A stretch of 21,846 bases of DNA from an uncultured Selenomonas sp. (GTDB taxonomy: Bacteria > Bacillota > Negativicutes > Selenomonadales > Selenomonadaceae). The stretch lies in NCBI GenBank assembly GCA_937915915.1, contig CALGGN010000173.1:1-21846 (forward strand), given 5' to 3'. Made by a program: the position numbers and the translations under genes. Below, one piece after another: positions 1-6,728 of the stretch. How positions within the stretch are numbered: position 1 is the first letter of the stretch; every line of letters starts with the position of its first letter. The notes beneath the pieces are model-generated. The model saw only the letters and a list, made by a program, of their open reading frames with translations. It was not told the DNA's origin and ran no database searches.

Positions 1-280
1 CACAGCCGCGCTCCTTGAGCCAGATCCAAGTCTCACGGAAAATCTCGTCCGCTCCAAGCGGTCTGCCGTCACGCTGCTTTGCCGACAGGTATTCGCTGGG
101 CTGGGGCATTTCCTCACCGTAAAGGTCGGCGGCGTTCGTCAGTTCCGCGCCGTTCAGTTCCGTCATGGGAAACTCCATCACGGTTGCCTCGCGCCCACCC
201 ACAATCTTGTCCGCCAAAGCGTCCGGCTTGTCCCCGGCGCGTACACGCCGCCCGCCTCGATTCGTTCCGTCTTTCGCCAT
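1..280 (-). CDS. Phage terminase small subunit, P27 family (3' end cut by window edge)
   Basis: Translating the minus strand from ATG at 278-280 gives an open frame of 93 codons to the window edge. It begins MAKDGTNRGGRRVRAGDKPD and continues through SEYLSAKQRDGRPLGADEIF to RETWIWLKERGC. The basic, glycine-rich start followed by a segment resembling E-(I/V)-(F/Y)-RET-x-x-WLKE-x-GC is what I know from the P27-type small terminase family, which recognises phage DNA and starts packaging with the large subunit. A strong ribosome site (GGGGAGGTG, about 6 nt before ATG) supports the start. It lies downstream of the HNH gene on the same strand, the usual HNH-terS order in HK97-like Firmicutes phages. 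The C-terminal half lies outside the window. Confidence 0.82.
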   Translation of the reverse strand, partial: MAKDGTNRGGRRVRAGDKPDALADKIVGGREATVMEFPMTELNGAELTNAADLYGEEMPQPSEYLSAKQRDGRPLGADEIFRETWIWLKERGC

Positions 281-391
281 CGTTTCACCTCCCCGTGGTT
301 AATAGGGCGTTTGAACCGCCTTTTTTGTGCGCGTGAGCCCGTGCCGGTCATGCTTGGGGAAGGTCACAGAGATTTTCCCCGCCCCTCCCGG
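281..391 (-). other. HNH-terS intergenic region, possible cos/packaging site
   Basis: This 111-bp gap between the HNH stop and the terminase start has no gene. On the minus strand it carries a G-rich run (CCGGGAGGGGCGGGGAAAAT), then a CCTTCCCC block, GACCGGCACGGG and a CACGCGCACAAAAAA stretch before the terminase ribosome site. In cos-type phages with an HNH gene beside terS, the cohesive-end site usually lies in this gap, and G/C-rich blocks followed by an A-tract are common there. The cos assignment rests on position and base pattern only. Confidence 0.35.
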
Positions 392-748
392 TCAGCCGTC
401 AGATTTTTTACGCCGATGGATTTTCTCGTGGCACGACACGCACAGGCTCATCAAATTGCATTCGTCATTCGAGCCGCCATCGGCGATTGGCTTTCGGTGA
501 TGCACCAGCACCGCCATCGTCGCTTTGCCCAGCCCAAGGCACATCTCGCACAGCGGATGGCTTCCGATGTAGCGGTCGCGGATTTTCCTCCACGAACTTC
601 CGTACCGCTCGTGCTGATTGTAGCCACGGGCGAATTTTTCATAATGCCTCTGCATTTGCGCCCGATGTTCTTCGCAATAGCCGCTCCTGCTGTCGGTCAG
701 CTTCGGGCAACCGCTGAAGCGGCAGGGGCGTTTCGGTTTGGTGGGCAT
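392..748 (-). CDS. HNH endonuclease, packaging-associated
   Basis: This 118-residue protein starts MPTKPKRPCRFSGCPKLTDS. The N-terminal part has a small zinc-knuckle pattern (C-x4-C ... C-x2-H). The C-terminal half holds the HNH fold: CEMC, then LVHHRKPIADGGSNDECNLM with the paired histidines and the Asn, then CVSCHEKIH supplying the second cysteine pair and last histidine. HNH proteins beside terminase genes nick or cleave DNA and are needed for cos cleavage in several phages. The start is ATG at 748 with AGAGGTG 7 nt upstream; the frame stays open upstream to 841 but runs through a terminator hairpin, so the longer form is unlikely. A terminator and candidate promoter precede it, so its expression may be separate from the replication operon. 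Confidence 0.88.
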   Translation of the reverse strand: MPTKPKRPCRFSGCPKLTDSRSGYCEEHRAQMQRHYEKFARGYNQHERYGSSWRKIRDRYIGSHPLCEMCLGLGKATMAVLVHHRKPIADGGSNDECNLMSLCVSCHEKIHRRKKSDG

Positions 749-770
749 GGGGTTCACCTCTTTTCGGGCA

Positions 771-808
771 ATAAAAAACCTCCGCAGGGATTGCTCCCTT
801 TGGAGGTT
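771..808 (-). terminator. Rho-independent terminator in the HNH leader
   Basis: On the minus strand AACCTCC pairs with GGAGGTT around an inner GGGA-GCAA-TCCC hairpin, followed at once by a T-rich run (TTTTTTATT). It lies after the DUF1492 gene and just before the HNH ribosome site. It can therefore end the replication operon and also act as a leader terminator for anything started at the promoter at 832-860. Confidence 0.8.
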
Positions 809-831
809 GTATCTACACTTTTCTATGATAC

Positions 832-860
832 ATAATACCACGTCAAGTTCCGTCCAGCAA
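832..860 (-). promoter_or_regulatory. Candidate promoter for HNH/terminase genes
   Basis: On the minus strand TTGCTG (855-860) is separated by 17 nt from TATTAT (832-837), which has the extended -10 element TGG. The -10 is good and the -35 weak, a pattern expected of an activator-helped promoter. Transcription would start near 825, and the terminator at 771-808 lies within its leader. This is a sequence match only. Confidence 0.45.
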
Positions 861-879
861 ACTCCAAACTACTACTATT

Positions 880-899
880 GACTCTCATTGACTCTCATC
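880..899. repeat. Tandem decamer repeat, possible activator site
   Basis: TGACTCTCAT occurs twice in immediate succession (plus strand). The repeat overlaps the 3' end of the DUF1492 gene and lies about 20-40 bp upstream of the candidate -35 box at 855-860. Its spacing suits a binding site for a transcription activator, but it also encodes the last codons of the gene, so chance duplication is possible. Confidence 0.5.
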
Positions 900-1313
900 A
901 GCTACTGTCTTTTTATCAAGGGCATCCATGATTTGTTTGTGAATTCGATAAACGCTACTGATACCGTAGTTCATATTCTCGGCAACAGCAGACCACGGGC
1001 GACACATTACATAGCGGCTGCGGAGAAGGCATTGCCATTGGGGGTTGTCAATCTTGTCGATGAAGTTGCTGATTTCCAGTTTGACAGCCACCAGACGGTC
1101 GATAGCCTCGTTTATCTCACGCTCCTTGTCCACAATGCGCTCCACCCATTTGGCGAAGGGTGCTTCATTCGGTGCGCTGTGGCATACCCGCTCGTCCAAG
1201 CGGCTGCCGCCGATGTTCATGGCAAGACGTCGATACTGGTCAAGTTCTGCCACATGGGAATTAATCAGTTCATCCAGCTGAAGGGAACGCTCCAAAAACT
1301 CTTTAGCGGTCAT
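885..1313 (-). CDS. DUF1492-type phage regulator (sigma-like HTH)
   Basis: The 142-residue protein begins MTAKEFLERSLQLDELINSH. The N-terminal two thirds are helical, with a charged KEREINEAIDRLVAVKLEI segment. The C-terminal part, LRSRYVMCRPWSAVAENMNY then GISSVYRIHKQIMDAL, reads as a helix-turn-helix like sigma region 4. This matches the DUF1492 family, found just upstream of HNH/terminase genes in Firmicutes prophages, where ArpU- or RinA-type regulators of late genes also sit. Start chosen at 1313: GGAGG lies 7 nt upstream and the preceding gene ends 2 nt before the ATG; the longer in-frame start at 1385 lies inside that gene. Direct control of late genes is inferred from position. Confidence 0.75.
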   Translation of the reverse strand: MTAKEFLERSLQLDELINSHVAELDQYRRLAMNIGGSRLDERVCHSAPNEAPFAKWVERIVDKEREINEAIDRLVAVKLEISNFIDKIDNPQWQCLLRSRYVMCRPWSAVAENMNYGISSVYRIHKQIMDALDKKTVADESQ

Positions 1314-1315
1314 AA

Positions 1316-1663
1316 TCAAGCCTCCATTTCTTTGAGCCGCGCCAAAAGCACCGTCCCGTCCAAATCGGAAAGCACACCGAACCATGCGGAACGGAAAAAC
1401 TTCTCGGCATCGTAGCGCAGGGTTTCGTTGGAAATAATGTTCTCCAACAGCCGCTCCTTACGGCTTTTCTTTATACGGGGGAGCGGCAGTTTTTGCGCCT
1501 TGAGCTGGGCGCGGTGCTTTTCCCGCTCTGCTCTTTCCGTTGCCACCTCCTCCACCAGTTCCTTGGTGCGGATATTTTTCTTCAGATACGCCGCTGCCTT
1601 TCGATGGTCTTTCACCGCTTGCTCTATGATGGCATTAGCCAACGACTCATACGGATCTATCAT
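1316..1663 (-). CDS. Hypothetical phage protein (115 aa)
   Basis: I do not recognise a domain with a known function. The protein starts MIDPYESLANAIIEQAVKDH. It has a very basic, charged middle (RTKELVEEVATERAEREKHR, then KKSRKERLLENII) and ends FRSAWFGVLSDLDGTVLLAR-LKEMEA. Small proteins with a 'DPYE-LANAII' opening and an 'FF-S-W-----D-' ending are common between the helicase and sigma-like genes of Firmicutes prophages, which fits its position. The start overlaps the helicase 3' end by 17 nt and has AGGAGG 8 nt upstream. The stop lies within the ribosome site of the next gene, so translation is probably coupled. No membrane segment or signal peptide is seen. The role is unknown. Confidence 0.72.
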   Translation of the reverse strand: MIDPYESLANAIIEQAVKDHRKAAAYLKKNIRTKELVEEVATERAEREKHRAQLKAQKLPLPRIKKSRKERLLENIISNETLRYDAEKFFRSAWFGVLSDLDGTVLLARLKEMEA

Positions 1664-3014
1664 GTTCCTGCCCTCCTAAATTCGCTTTCACGGCATCGAT
1701 AAGAGCCGCCTGTGTTTTGTCCTTATGCTTTAGTGCCGCCAGCACATTTTCGTCAATCGTTTCCTCGGCAACGATATGGTGGATAACCACGGCGTGCGTC
1801 TGCCCTTGCCGGTAAAGCCGCGCATTGGTTTGCTGATAAAGTTCCAAGCTCCAAGTCAGACCAAACCAAATAAGCGTAGAGCCTCCGGCCTGTAAATTCA
1901 GCCCATGCCCGGCTGATGCCGGATGGATAACAGCAATGGGGATTTTTCCATCATTCCAGTCGGCAATGTCTATGTCGTTTTTTATCTCCCGCACATCAAA
2001 CCGGGACTTGATTCGCTCAAGGTCGTGCTTGTACCAATAAGCCACCAGCACAGGCTTCCCGTTTGCTCCTTCGATTAAATCTTCCAAGGCATCCAGCTTG
2101 CGGTCGTGAAGCTTCACGATTTTTCGGTTTTGGTCGTAAACCGCTCCGTTGGCCATTTGCAGGAGCTTGTTGGAAAGGGCCGCCGCATTGACGGCATCGA
2201 TTTCCTTGCCGCCGAGTTCTACCACCATATCGGCTTTCATGCGTTCGTATGCCTTTCGTTCCTTATCGTCAAGCCGTACCGTGACCGTATTTTCCACCAG
2301 TTCCGGCATATCGAGAAAATCAGAAGCGGTCATGGAAATGGTGATGTCACCGATACGCTTATAGATTTCTTCCTTGGCACCGGGGCGAGGCTTGTAGGTA
2401 AAGACCATCTGCTGGCTCCGTTTGTCGGGAACAAAATACAGCGAACGATACTCGCCGATGAACCGCCCCAGCCGCTTGCCCATGTCCAACAAGCGAAACT
2501 CTGCCCATAAATCCATAAGACCGTTGCCCGATGGTGTTCCCGTCAGCCCCACGATGCGTTTGACCTTGGGGCGAACCTTCATCAGCGTCTTAAAACGCTT
2601 AGTTTGCCACGATTTGAAGGAGGACAGCTCGTCTATGACTACCATATCGAACTCGAAGGGAATGCCGCTCTTCGTTATCAGCCAGTCCACATTCTCACGG
2701 TTGATGATGTAGATATTGGCTTTGCGGCGAAGAGCCGCCAACCGCTCCTGCTCCGTCCCCACCGCCACGGAGTAATGCAGCCCTTTGATATGTTCCCATT
2801 TGGCAATCTCCTGCGGCCATGTATTTTTCGCCACGCGCAGGGGAGCTATGACCAGCACACGAGAAATCTCGAAGGAATCAAACAAGAGGTCGTTTATCGC
2901 CGAAAGGGTAATCACCGTCTTGCCGAGTCCCATATCTAAAAGGACGGCGGCGGATTCATGATTTTCAATAAATTTCTTGGCGTACCGCTGGTAGCCGTGA
3001 GGGTTGTACTTCAT
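1647..3014 (-). CDS. SNF2-family DEAD/DEAH helicase (phage)
   Basis: This is a 455-residue superfamily 2 ATPase of the compact SNF2 type seen in phage replication modules. Motifs in order: Q-like region GYQRYAKKF near the N-terminus, Walker A DMGLGKT (about 27-33), motif Ia APLRVAKNTW, motif II IDELSS (about 127-132), motif III LTGTPSG (about 157), motif V ASAGHGLNLQ (about 366-375), and motif VI QTNARLYRQGQ (about 395-405) with arginine fingers. It should move on or remodel DNA using ATP, probably at the phage replication fork. Start chosen at ATG 3014: it overlaps the previous stop as ATGA and has GGAGGGAG upstream; a GTG 15 nt earlier has no proper ribosome site. No break in the motifs is seen. 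Confidence 0.9.
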   Translation of the reverse strand: MKYNPHGYQRYAKKFIENHESAAVLLDMGLGKTVITLSAINDLLFDSFEISRVLVIAPLRVAKNTWPQEIAKWEHIKGLHYSVAVGTEQERLAALRRKANIYIINRENVDWLITKSGIPFEFDMVVIDELSSFKSWQTKRFKTLMKVRPKVKRIVGLTGTPSGNGLMDLWAEFRLLDMGKRLGRFIGEYRSLYFVPDKRSQQMVFTYKPRPGAKEEIYKRIGDITISMTASDFLDMPELVENTVTVRLDDKERKAYERMKADMVVELGGKEIDAVNAAALSNKLLQMANGAVYDQNRKIVKLHDRKLDALEDLIEGANGKPVLVAYWYKHDLERIKSRFDVREIKNDIDIADWNDGKIPIAVIHPASAGHGLNLQAGGSTLIWFGLTWSLELYQQTNARLYRQGQTHAVVIHHIVAEETIDENVLAALKHKDKTQAALIDAVKANLGGQEHDRSV

Positions 3015-3337
3015 CGCAGCTCCCTCCACAAAATAAGCTCCACGGATTTAAGTGCCTCGGAGATAGCCTTGCGGTTCAGCCGCTTTTGCTCCAGCAGTTC
3101 TGAGATTTTATCCGTTTCGGTCTGTATTTCCCCGATTACGGCTTTATGCTCCTCCTGCTGTTTTTCGTAATCTTTCCACAGGTCGTCCAGTTCTTTTTCA
3201 AAATCATCGCGCTCGTTATCCTCGTCCTCGAACCACCACCGAGCTTCCATTCCCATATATTCGTCCACGAGGAAAAGCATATCCCGCTTGTCTGTGACAA
3301 GCTGGGTTCTGCCGTCCCATAAGGTTATCATTGCCAC
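3011..3337 (-). CDS. Hypothetical coiled-coil phage protein (108 aa)
   Basis: I recognise no functional domain. The sequence opens MAMITLWDGRTQLVTDKRDM, with a short beta-like segment and an acidic, aromatic stretch (EARWWFEDEDNERDDFEKEL). A predicted long helix or coiled coil follows (DLWKDYEKQQEEHKAVIGEI, then QTETDKISELLEQKR), ending near VELILWRELR. The start is a GTG at 3337 with AGGAGG 8 nt upstream; an ATG 6 nt further in is the alternative but is 14 nt from the same site. It is tightly packed between the VRR-NUC gene (1-nt gap) and the SNF2 helicase (ATGA overlap), so it is probably co-translated. The context suggests an accessory replication role; the protein itself gives no proof. 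Confidence 0.72.
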   Translation of the reverse strand: MAMITLWDGRTQLVTDKRDMLFLVDEYMGMEARWWFEDEDNERDDFEKELDDLWKDYEKQQEEHKAVIGEIQTETDKISELLEQKRLNRKAISEALKSVELILWRELR

Positions 3338-3338
3338 T

Positions 3339-3620
3339 TTATGCTCCTCCTATCTCGTCAAGCATCGGCTGTATCTGCTCGATGCCGTCAATGATGTAAA
3401 CTTTGTATCCTAACCGCCGAAGGGTTCTGTGCCTTGCCAATTGAAGCGGTCTGGGCTTCTTGCCCGGTGCTTTGACTTCCACGAAAGCCATATGCCCGTC
3501 AGGCAGGAGAACCATACGGTCGGGAATGCCATCCAGTCCCGGCGATACCCACTTAGGACAAATGCCGCCACGGGCTTTCACAGCTTGGACGAGATATTTC
3601 TCTATCGTGCTTTCCCGCAC
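3339..3620 (-). CDS. VRR-NUC domain nuclease
   Basis: This is a small single-domain PD-(D/E)XK nuclease of the VRR-NUC type. From the chosen start it reads M-RESTIEKYLVQAVKARGG, followed by GLDGIPDR (catalytic Asp about 34), FVEVKAPG (Glu 48 and Lys 50) and a conserved Gln (about 60) in PRPLQLARHRTLRRLGYKV. Length, 93 residues, is normal for phage VRR-NUC proteins, which cut branched DNA or process replication intermediates. Start: GTG at 3620, preceded by a run of seven Gs 7 nt away; family members usually begin with 'MRE--IE'. An in-frame TTG at 3656 would add 12 residues but is 18 nt from GGGAGG and lies in an inverted repeat arm. It belongs to the minus operon. Confidence 0.83.
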   Translation of the reverse strand: MRESTIEKYLVQAVKARGGICPKWVSPGLDGIPDRMVLLPDGHMAFVEVKAPGKKPRPLQLARHRTLRRLGYKVYIIDGIEQIQPMLDEIGGA

Positions 3621-3643
3621 ATCAGTTCCCCCCCAGATTGTGG

Positions 3644-3751
3644 GTGTGTCACTCAATGGCGGTCATTACATAAACCTCCCTATAGAGATTTTTTAAGCAA
3701 AAAACAGCCCTAAAGGGGGTTTATGGTAAGACCGTCATTGAATGTCACATC
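3644..3751. repeat. Long imperfect inverted repeat between primase-helicase and VRR-NUC genes
   Basis: The left arm includes TCAATGGCGGTCATTAC then ATAAACCTCCC (3653-3680). Its partner, read on the other strand from 3741 back to 3714, is TCAATGACGGTCTTAC then CATAAACCCCCT. About four fifths of the 28 positions match, and weaker pairing extends outward through TGTGTCAC / TGTGACA to about 3644 and 3751. The arms are separated by about 33 nt rich in A and T. In the operon mRNA this would be a large hairpin filling the whole gap. The left arm also contains GGGAGG and a five-codon reading frame (MTAIE then stop). Confidence 0.7.
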
Positions 3752-6037
3752 TTAGAAATCAGGCTCTTCCTCACGAAGTTTGACGCCTATGATAAACCGT
3801 CCATCCCGCCGCTTGATGCGCTCAAAGCCACGTTGCTCCAAAGCGTTGTAAAACTCGGTGGTGCTACGGGTAAAGTCACCGTTTCTGAGGCAATAGGCAC
3901 GGTAAGTGCTGTAAAATTCGCCGGATTTCTCATGCAAATCCTCACCAATCTCGCAGCACTCATCAAGAAAATGCGTAAGCCAGTCGTTATCGCTGCGATA
4001 CTTGTTGATAGCATCCACTACAACCTTTGGACGGTCAAAATGGTAATTCTCGTTGACGGCTTTTTGTGCGCCCTCGATAATCCACTTCAAAATGTATTGC
4101 CCCGCATTTTTCTGAAGGTATCCGGCATAATTTTTGATGTCCTTATCGCTTTTGATGGTGGCATTAAAAGGGATAACGATAAGCCGCCGCCAAATGCCGT
4201 GATCCATCGCTCCAATCCTCGGCAGATGATTGGTATATAGCACCAGCGTGTGGCTCGGCGTGAAGTCAAAGGGGTCTTTGTATTTCTTCTCGCCCTTAAT
4301 CTGGTCGGTGGAGCAAAGCTGTTTGACAATGGAAGTAGACAGGCGAACACCGTCCTCAAGTTCCGCAGCAATCAAGAGCCGCTTCCCCATCGTCTCAGCT
4401 ATTTCAGGCTTCACATTACGGCGGCAGCCAATGGTCAAGGCATCGGCGGAAATTCCCCCGGCATAGCTGCCAAGCGCCCAAGCGATGGTGTTCCAAAAAG
4501 TGGATTTCCCATTGGCTCCGTCACCGTAGGAGATGATGATTGCCTCCAGATACACGATGCCGATTGCGCCAAGGCCGCAGATTTTCTGCACATACTCGAT
4601 AAGCTCCCGGTCGCCAAGGAAAATCGTGTTCAGAAAATCTTCCCAAATCTCCCGTCCTTCATCCCCCGGAGCGGTATTGCAGACCTTGGTGCAAAGGTCA
4701 TCGGGGTTGAAGCCATGCCGCCCGGACATCCCCTCGGTCAAGTCGTATGTACCGTCTTGGCAGTTTAGGAGGAACGCATCCCGGTCAAGGTCGCTTGCTT
4801 TCACTTCCAGCATGGGTTTGGCGGCCTCCATTGCGGACACGATAAATTTCATGTCGCGCCGTTTCATGGTGAACGCCTTATACGCCATCGCCGAAAGATA
4901 AGCAACAAACAGCTTTCTCTGATCATCACCGCCGATTTGTTTTTCGAGCGCTTTGCCTCCGGCAGCGATGTACTGCTCCGATATGCCCGATGCCATGAGT
5001 GCTTTTTCCGCTTGCTCCAACAGGTCTTTGGCATCAGCCAGCTGACGGTCGGAAAATTCCTCCACGCCGCCGATGGACTGATACTTTGACTCCATCCACA
5101 CCTTGCCGTCGTAACGAAGAAATCCCGTAGCCCCTGAATAGCAGAGCCGGTCACCGTAAACCGACACCAGCACCTTGGCCTGCCCAATATCTGAGTAATC
5201 TTCGGGCTTCAGATACCCGGCCTTGCCGAACATGACCTCGTATTCCTCCGGCGGCACATAGTCCTCTTTTTGCTGCATCTTCTTCAGAAAACGCTTGCCG
5301 GATTTATAAATCGTCTCAAGTTCCTGCCGTTCCAAGGGTGGGACGCACTTTGCCGCTTCCGCTTCGAAAAGCTCTCTGGCCTTTTCCGTATCGCCGAAGC
5401 GCATAAGCACACGCCCCACGAAACGGGAAAGCGTCTTGTTGCGAACCCCGGAGGGGATTTCCGCCAAACGCTCCGTCAGTTCGTCCTCCAAGCACTCGTC
5501 ATCATCGCTGTCGGCTACCAGATCCTCAATGGTCATCCAACCATCGTTCCAAACAATGTCCTCCGGCTTTACATCCGAACCGTAGAGGAAGCGGGCGGCA
5601 TCCAAAGCGTTGTCGTCAAAATAGGGATATTTCTTTTGAATAGTCACTTTGATAGCGGCATACCTTACGGCGTCCGTGGTCTTTTCAATGGGAAAGGCTA
5701 CGTGCTTTTTGGGGCGTGCCGCTTTTCCGTCTTTTTCCTTGCCATCGTTGCGGCTAGGGATAATCGCCATCTGCACATCGGCGAAATCCTCCATCAACTT
5801 TTTGCCTTCTATCCAATCGGCGGGGTTGTCGCTTTTGTCGTTGTCCACGTCCATAATGATGCAGTCCGCCCATTTGAAGTTTTCCTTGGCGCGGTAGTTG
5901 CCCTTGAACTTGCCGCAGGTGTGGTCGTGCGTTACGGCAGTCGCCAAAGCGGTCGGGGAATCTATCGCCAACTCATGGGGATAGACGCAGTTTTTGGCGT
6001 TGCCCACCGTATCCGATGCAAACAGTGTAAACTTCAT
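3752..6037 (-). CDS. Phage primase-helicase (PrimPol-like domain fused to SF3/VapE-type helicase)
   Basis: This 761-residue protein would make primers and unwind DNA for phage replication. N-terminal archaeo-eukaryotic primase signs: CIIMDVDND (Asp 63 and Asp 65, metal binding), PKKHVAFP (His 112) and DDNALDAARFLYG (about 141-153). A linker and D5_N-like region span about 260-480. The C-terminal superfamily 3 ATPase shows Walker A GDGANGKSTF (505-514), Walker B-like LLIAAELED (554-562), sensor LYTNHLPR (600-607) and GIWRRL with the arginine finger (about 614-619). The last about 100 residues resemble a winged-helix tail. The start at 6037 overlaps the preceding stop (ATGA), with GGAGG upstream. 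It is commonly annotated as 'virulence-associated E' or 'P4-type primase'. The long inverted repeat follows its stop. Confidence 0.9.
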   Translation of the reverse strand: MKFTLFASDTVGNAKNCVYPHELAIDSPTALATAVTHDHTCGKFKGNYRAKENFKWADCIIMDVDNDKSDNPADWIEGKKLMEDFADVQMAIIPSRNDGKEKDGKAARPKKHVAFPIEKTTDAVRYAAIKVTIQKKYPYFDDNALDAARFLYGSDVKPEDIVWNDGWMTIEDLVADSDDDECLEDELTERLAEIPSGVRNKTLSRFVGRVLMRFGDTEKARELFEAEAAKCVPPLERQELETIYKSGKRFLKKMQQKEDYVPPEEYEVMFGKAGYLKPEDYSDIGQAKVLVSVYGDRLCYSGATGFLRYDGKVWMESKYQSIGGVEEFSDRQLADAKDLLEQAEKALMASGISEQYIAAGGKALEKQIGGDDQRKLFVAYLSAMAYKAFTMKRRDMKFIVSAMEAAKPMLEVKASDLDRDAFLLNCQDGTYDLTEGMSGRHGFNPDDLCTKVCNTAPGDEGREIWEDFLNTIFLGDRELIEYVQKICGLGAIGIVYLEAIIISYGDGANGKSTFWNTIAWALGSYAGGISADALTIGCRRNVKPEIAETMGKRLLIAAELEDGVRLSTSIVKQLCSTDQIKGEKKYKDPFDFTPSHTLVLYTNHLPRIGAMDHGIWRRLIVIPFNATIKSDKDIKNYAGYLQKNAGQYILKWIIEGAQKAVNENYHFDRPKVVVDAINKYRSDNDWLTHFLDECCEIGEDLHEKSGEFYSTYRAYCLRNGDFTRSTTEFYNALEQRGFERIKRRDGRFIIGVKLREEEPDF

Positions 6038-6357
6038 ACCAATTCCTCCATATTTTCCGTAAACCGCCGAATCTTAATGCCCAATTTATCTGCCGCCGCA
6101 ATCTCCCGCTTCATGCCCTCGGTCGGTTCGCCGAATGCCCAAAGCTCCGAGCAATTTGAGAGAATGGCAACATCAATAGCCAAGGCCAGTTCCCGTTCTG
6201 TCTGCTCCGACAGGAAGGACGGCAGGAAAAGATGCGGAGCGATAGGCGCATTCCCTTCCAAGACGGCAAAGCGGCAGTAGATTTTGGCTTTCTTCGTGTT
6301 CCCTGCTATATCGCCGGAGTAGGCCGAAGCGATATACACCAACGGTCTGTCTTTCAT
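6034..6357 (-). CDS. DUF4406-type nucleoside deoxyribosyltransferase-like protein
   Basis: This 107-residue protein begins MKDRPLVYIASAYSGDIAGN. The pattern V-Y-I-A-S-x-Y-S-G-D, then N..KA..YCRFAVLEGNAPIA-PH, then ILSNCSELWAFGEPTEGMKR, is that of the DUF4406 family with a nucleoside 2-deoxyribosyltransferase-like Rossmann fold. The conserved Glu in the EPTEGM segment lies where that fold keeps its catalytic or substrate residues. Phage relatives may act in nucleotide metabolism or base modification; the reaction is unproven. Start chosen at 6357: GGAGG is 8 nt upstream, whereas the ATG 6 nt earlier is only 2 nt from it. It is the first gene of the minus operon behind the divergent promoter block, and its stop overlaps the primase-helicase start. 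Confidence 0.78.
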   Translation of the reverse strand: MKDRPLVYIASAYSGDIAGNTKKAKIYCRFAVLEGNAPIAPHLFLPSFLSEQTERELALAIDVAILSNCSELWAFGEPTEGMKREIAAADKLGIKIRRFTENMEELV

Positions 6358-6391
6358 GTTCATCTCCTCCTTACGAATTCCAAATCGTCCA

Positions 6392-6538
6392 TTCACCCTA
6401 TATAAGGAGATTAGATGCAATTTATTCCACCGTTTCTGAAAAAATTTTTTCTTCCTTATATGGCTCCTATCCGATCGAGAAAAAATTTTTTTGGAAGTCG
6501 GTGGAATTTTCTCGTTCTAATCTCCTTATATAGGTGAA
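6392..6538. promoter_or_regulatory. Two-fold symmetric divergent promoter/operator region
   Basis: Reading inward from each end, both arms hold the same blocks at the same spacing: TTCACC(C), TATATAAGGAGATTAGA, 8 nt, ATTCCACCG, 6 nt, and a pure A-tract/T-tract block (6439-6450 left, 6480-6492 right). In transcription direction each arm reads A/T block, CGGTGGAAT near -35, then TCTAATCTCC and TTATATAGG near -10. The -35 area does not resemble TTGACA, so activator dependence is likely. A third TTCCTTATATGG copy lies at the centre (6452-6463). The leftward promoter serves the DUF4406/primase operon and the rightward one the DUF2800/polymerase operon. Confidence 0.75.
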
Positions 6539-6572
6539 GGGCAACATAGGTCGCCCGGAAAGGAGCAGACAC

Positions 6573-6728
6573 ATGGAAAATGCAAAAGAGCCGTCTTACG
6601 ACGAGGAACTTCGCGATGTCCTCATTGCCATCAGCGTTGTAGCCAAGCGGCTCGCCGACAGAATGGAACAGGAAGCCAAAACGGAGGTAAAAGATGGAAA
6701 AGACGAAAGCAATCTCGGAAGCCCTTGA
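6573..6728 (+). CDS. Hypothetical small phage protein (51 aa)
   Basis: This small acidic protein starts MENAKEPSYDEELRDVLIAI and continues SVVAKRLADRMEQEAKTEV. It should be one long amphipathic helix with a charged tail. I recognise no family with a known function. The start at 6573 has AAAGGAG about 8 nt upstream; the frame is open to 6534, but that upstream start lies in the promoter region. A small hairpin (GGGC / GCCC, 6539-6556) lies in the leader just before the ribosome site. It is the first gene of the plus operon, and its 3' end overlaps the start of the next gene by 35 nt, so the two are translated from the same message in different frames. Confidence 0.68.
   Translation: MENAKEPSYDEELRDVLIAISVVAKRLADRMEQEAKTEVKDGKDESNLGSP

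Noticed and set aside
311..835. A 174-codon plus-strand reading frame opposite the HNH gene
   Set aside because: It lacks a ribosome site and any recognisable domain, and the minus strand encodes a clear HNH protein with conserved metal-binding residues.
3701..3720. Terminator after the primase-helicase gene (CCCTTTAGGG then TTTTTT on the minus strand)
   Set aside because: The stem is only 3-4 bp and lies within the larger inverted repeat. Ending transcription here would cut the operon in two, so I describe it only as part of the repeat.
5270..6280. A 336-codon plus-strand frame opposite the primase-helicase gene
   Set aside because: It mirrors a gene with complete PrimPol and SF3 motifs and crosses the real gene boundary at 6034-6037. 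It has no ribosome site or domain signal.
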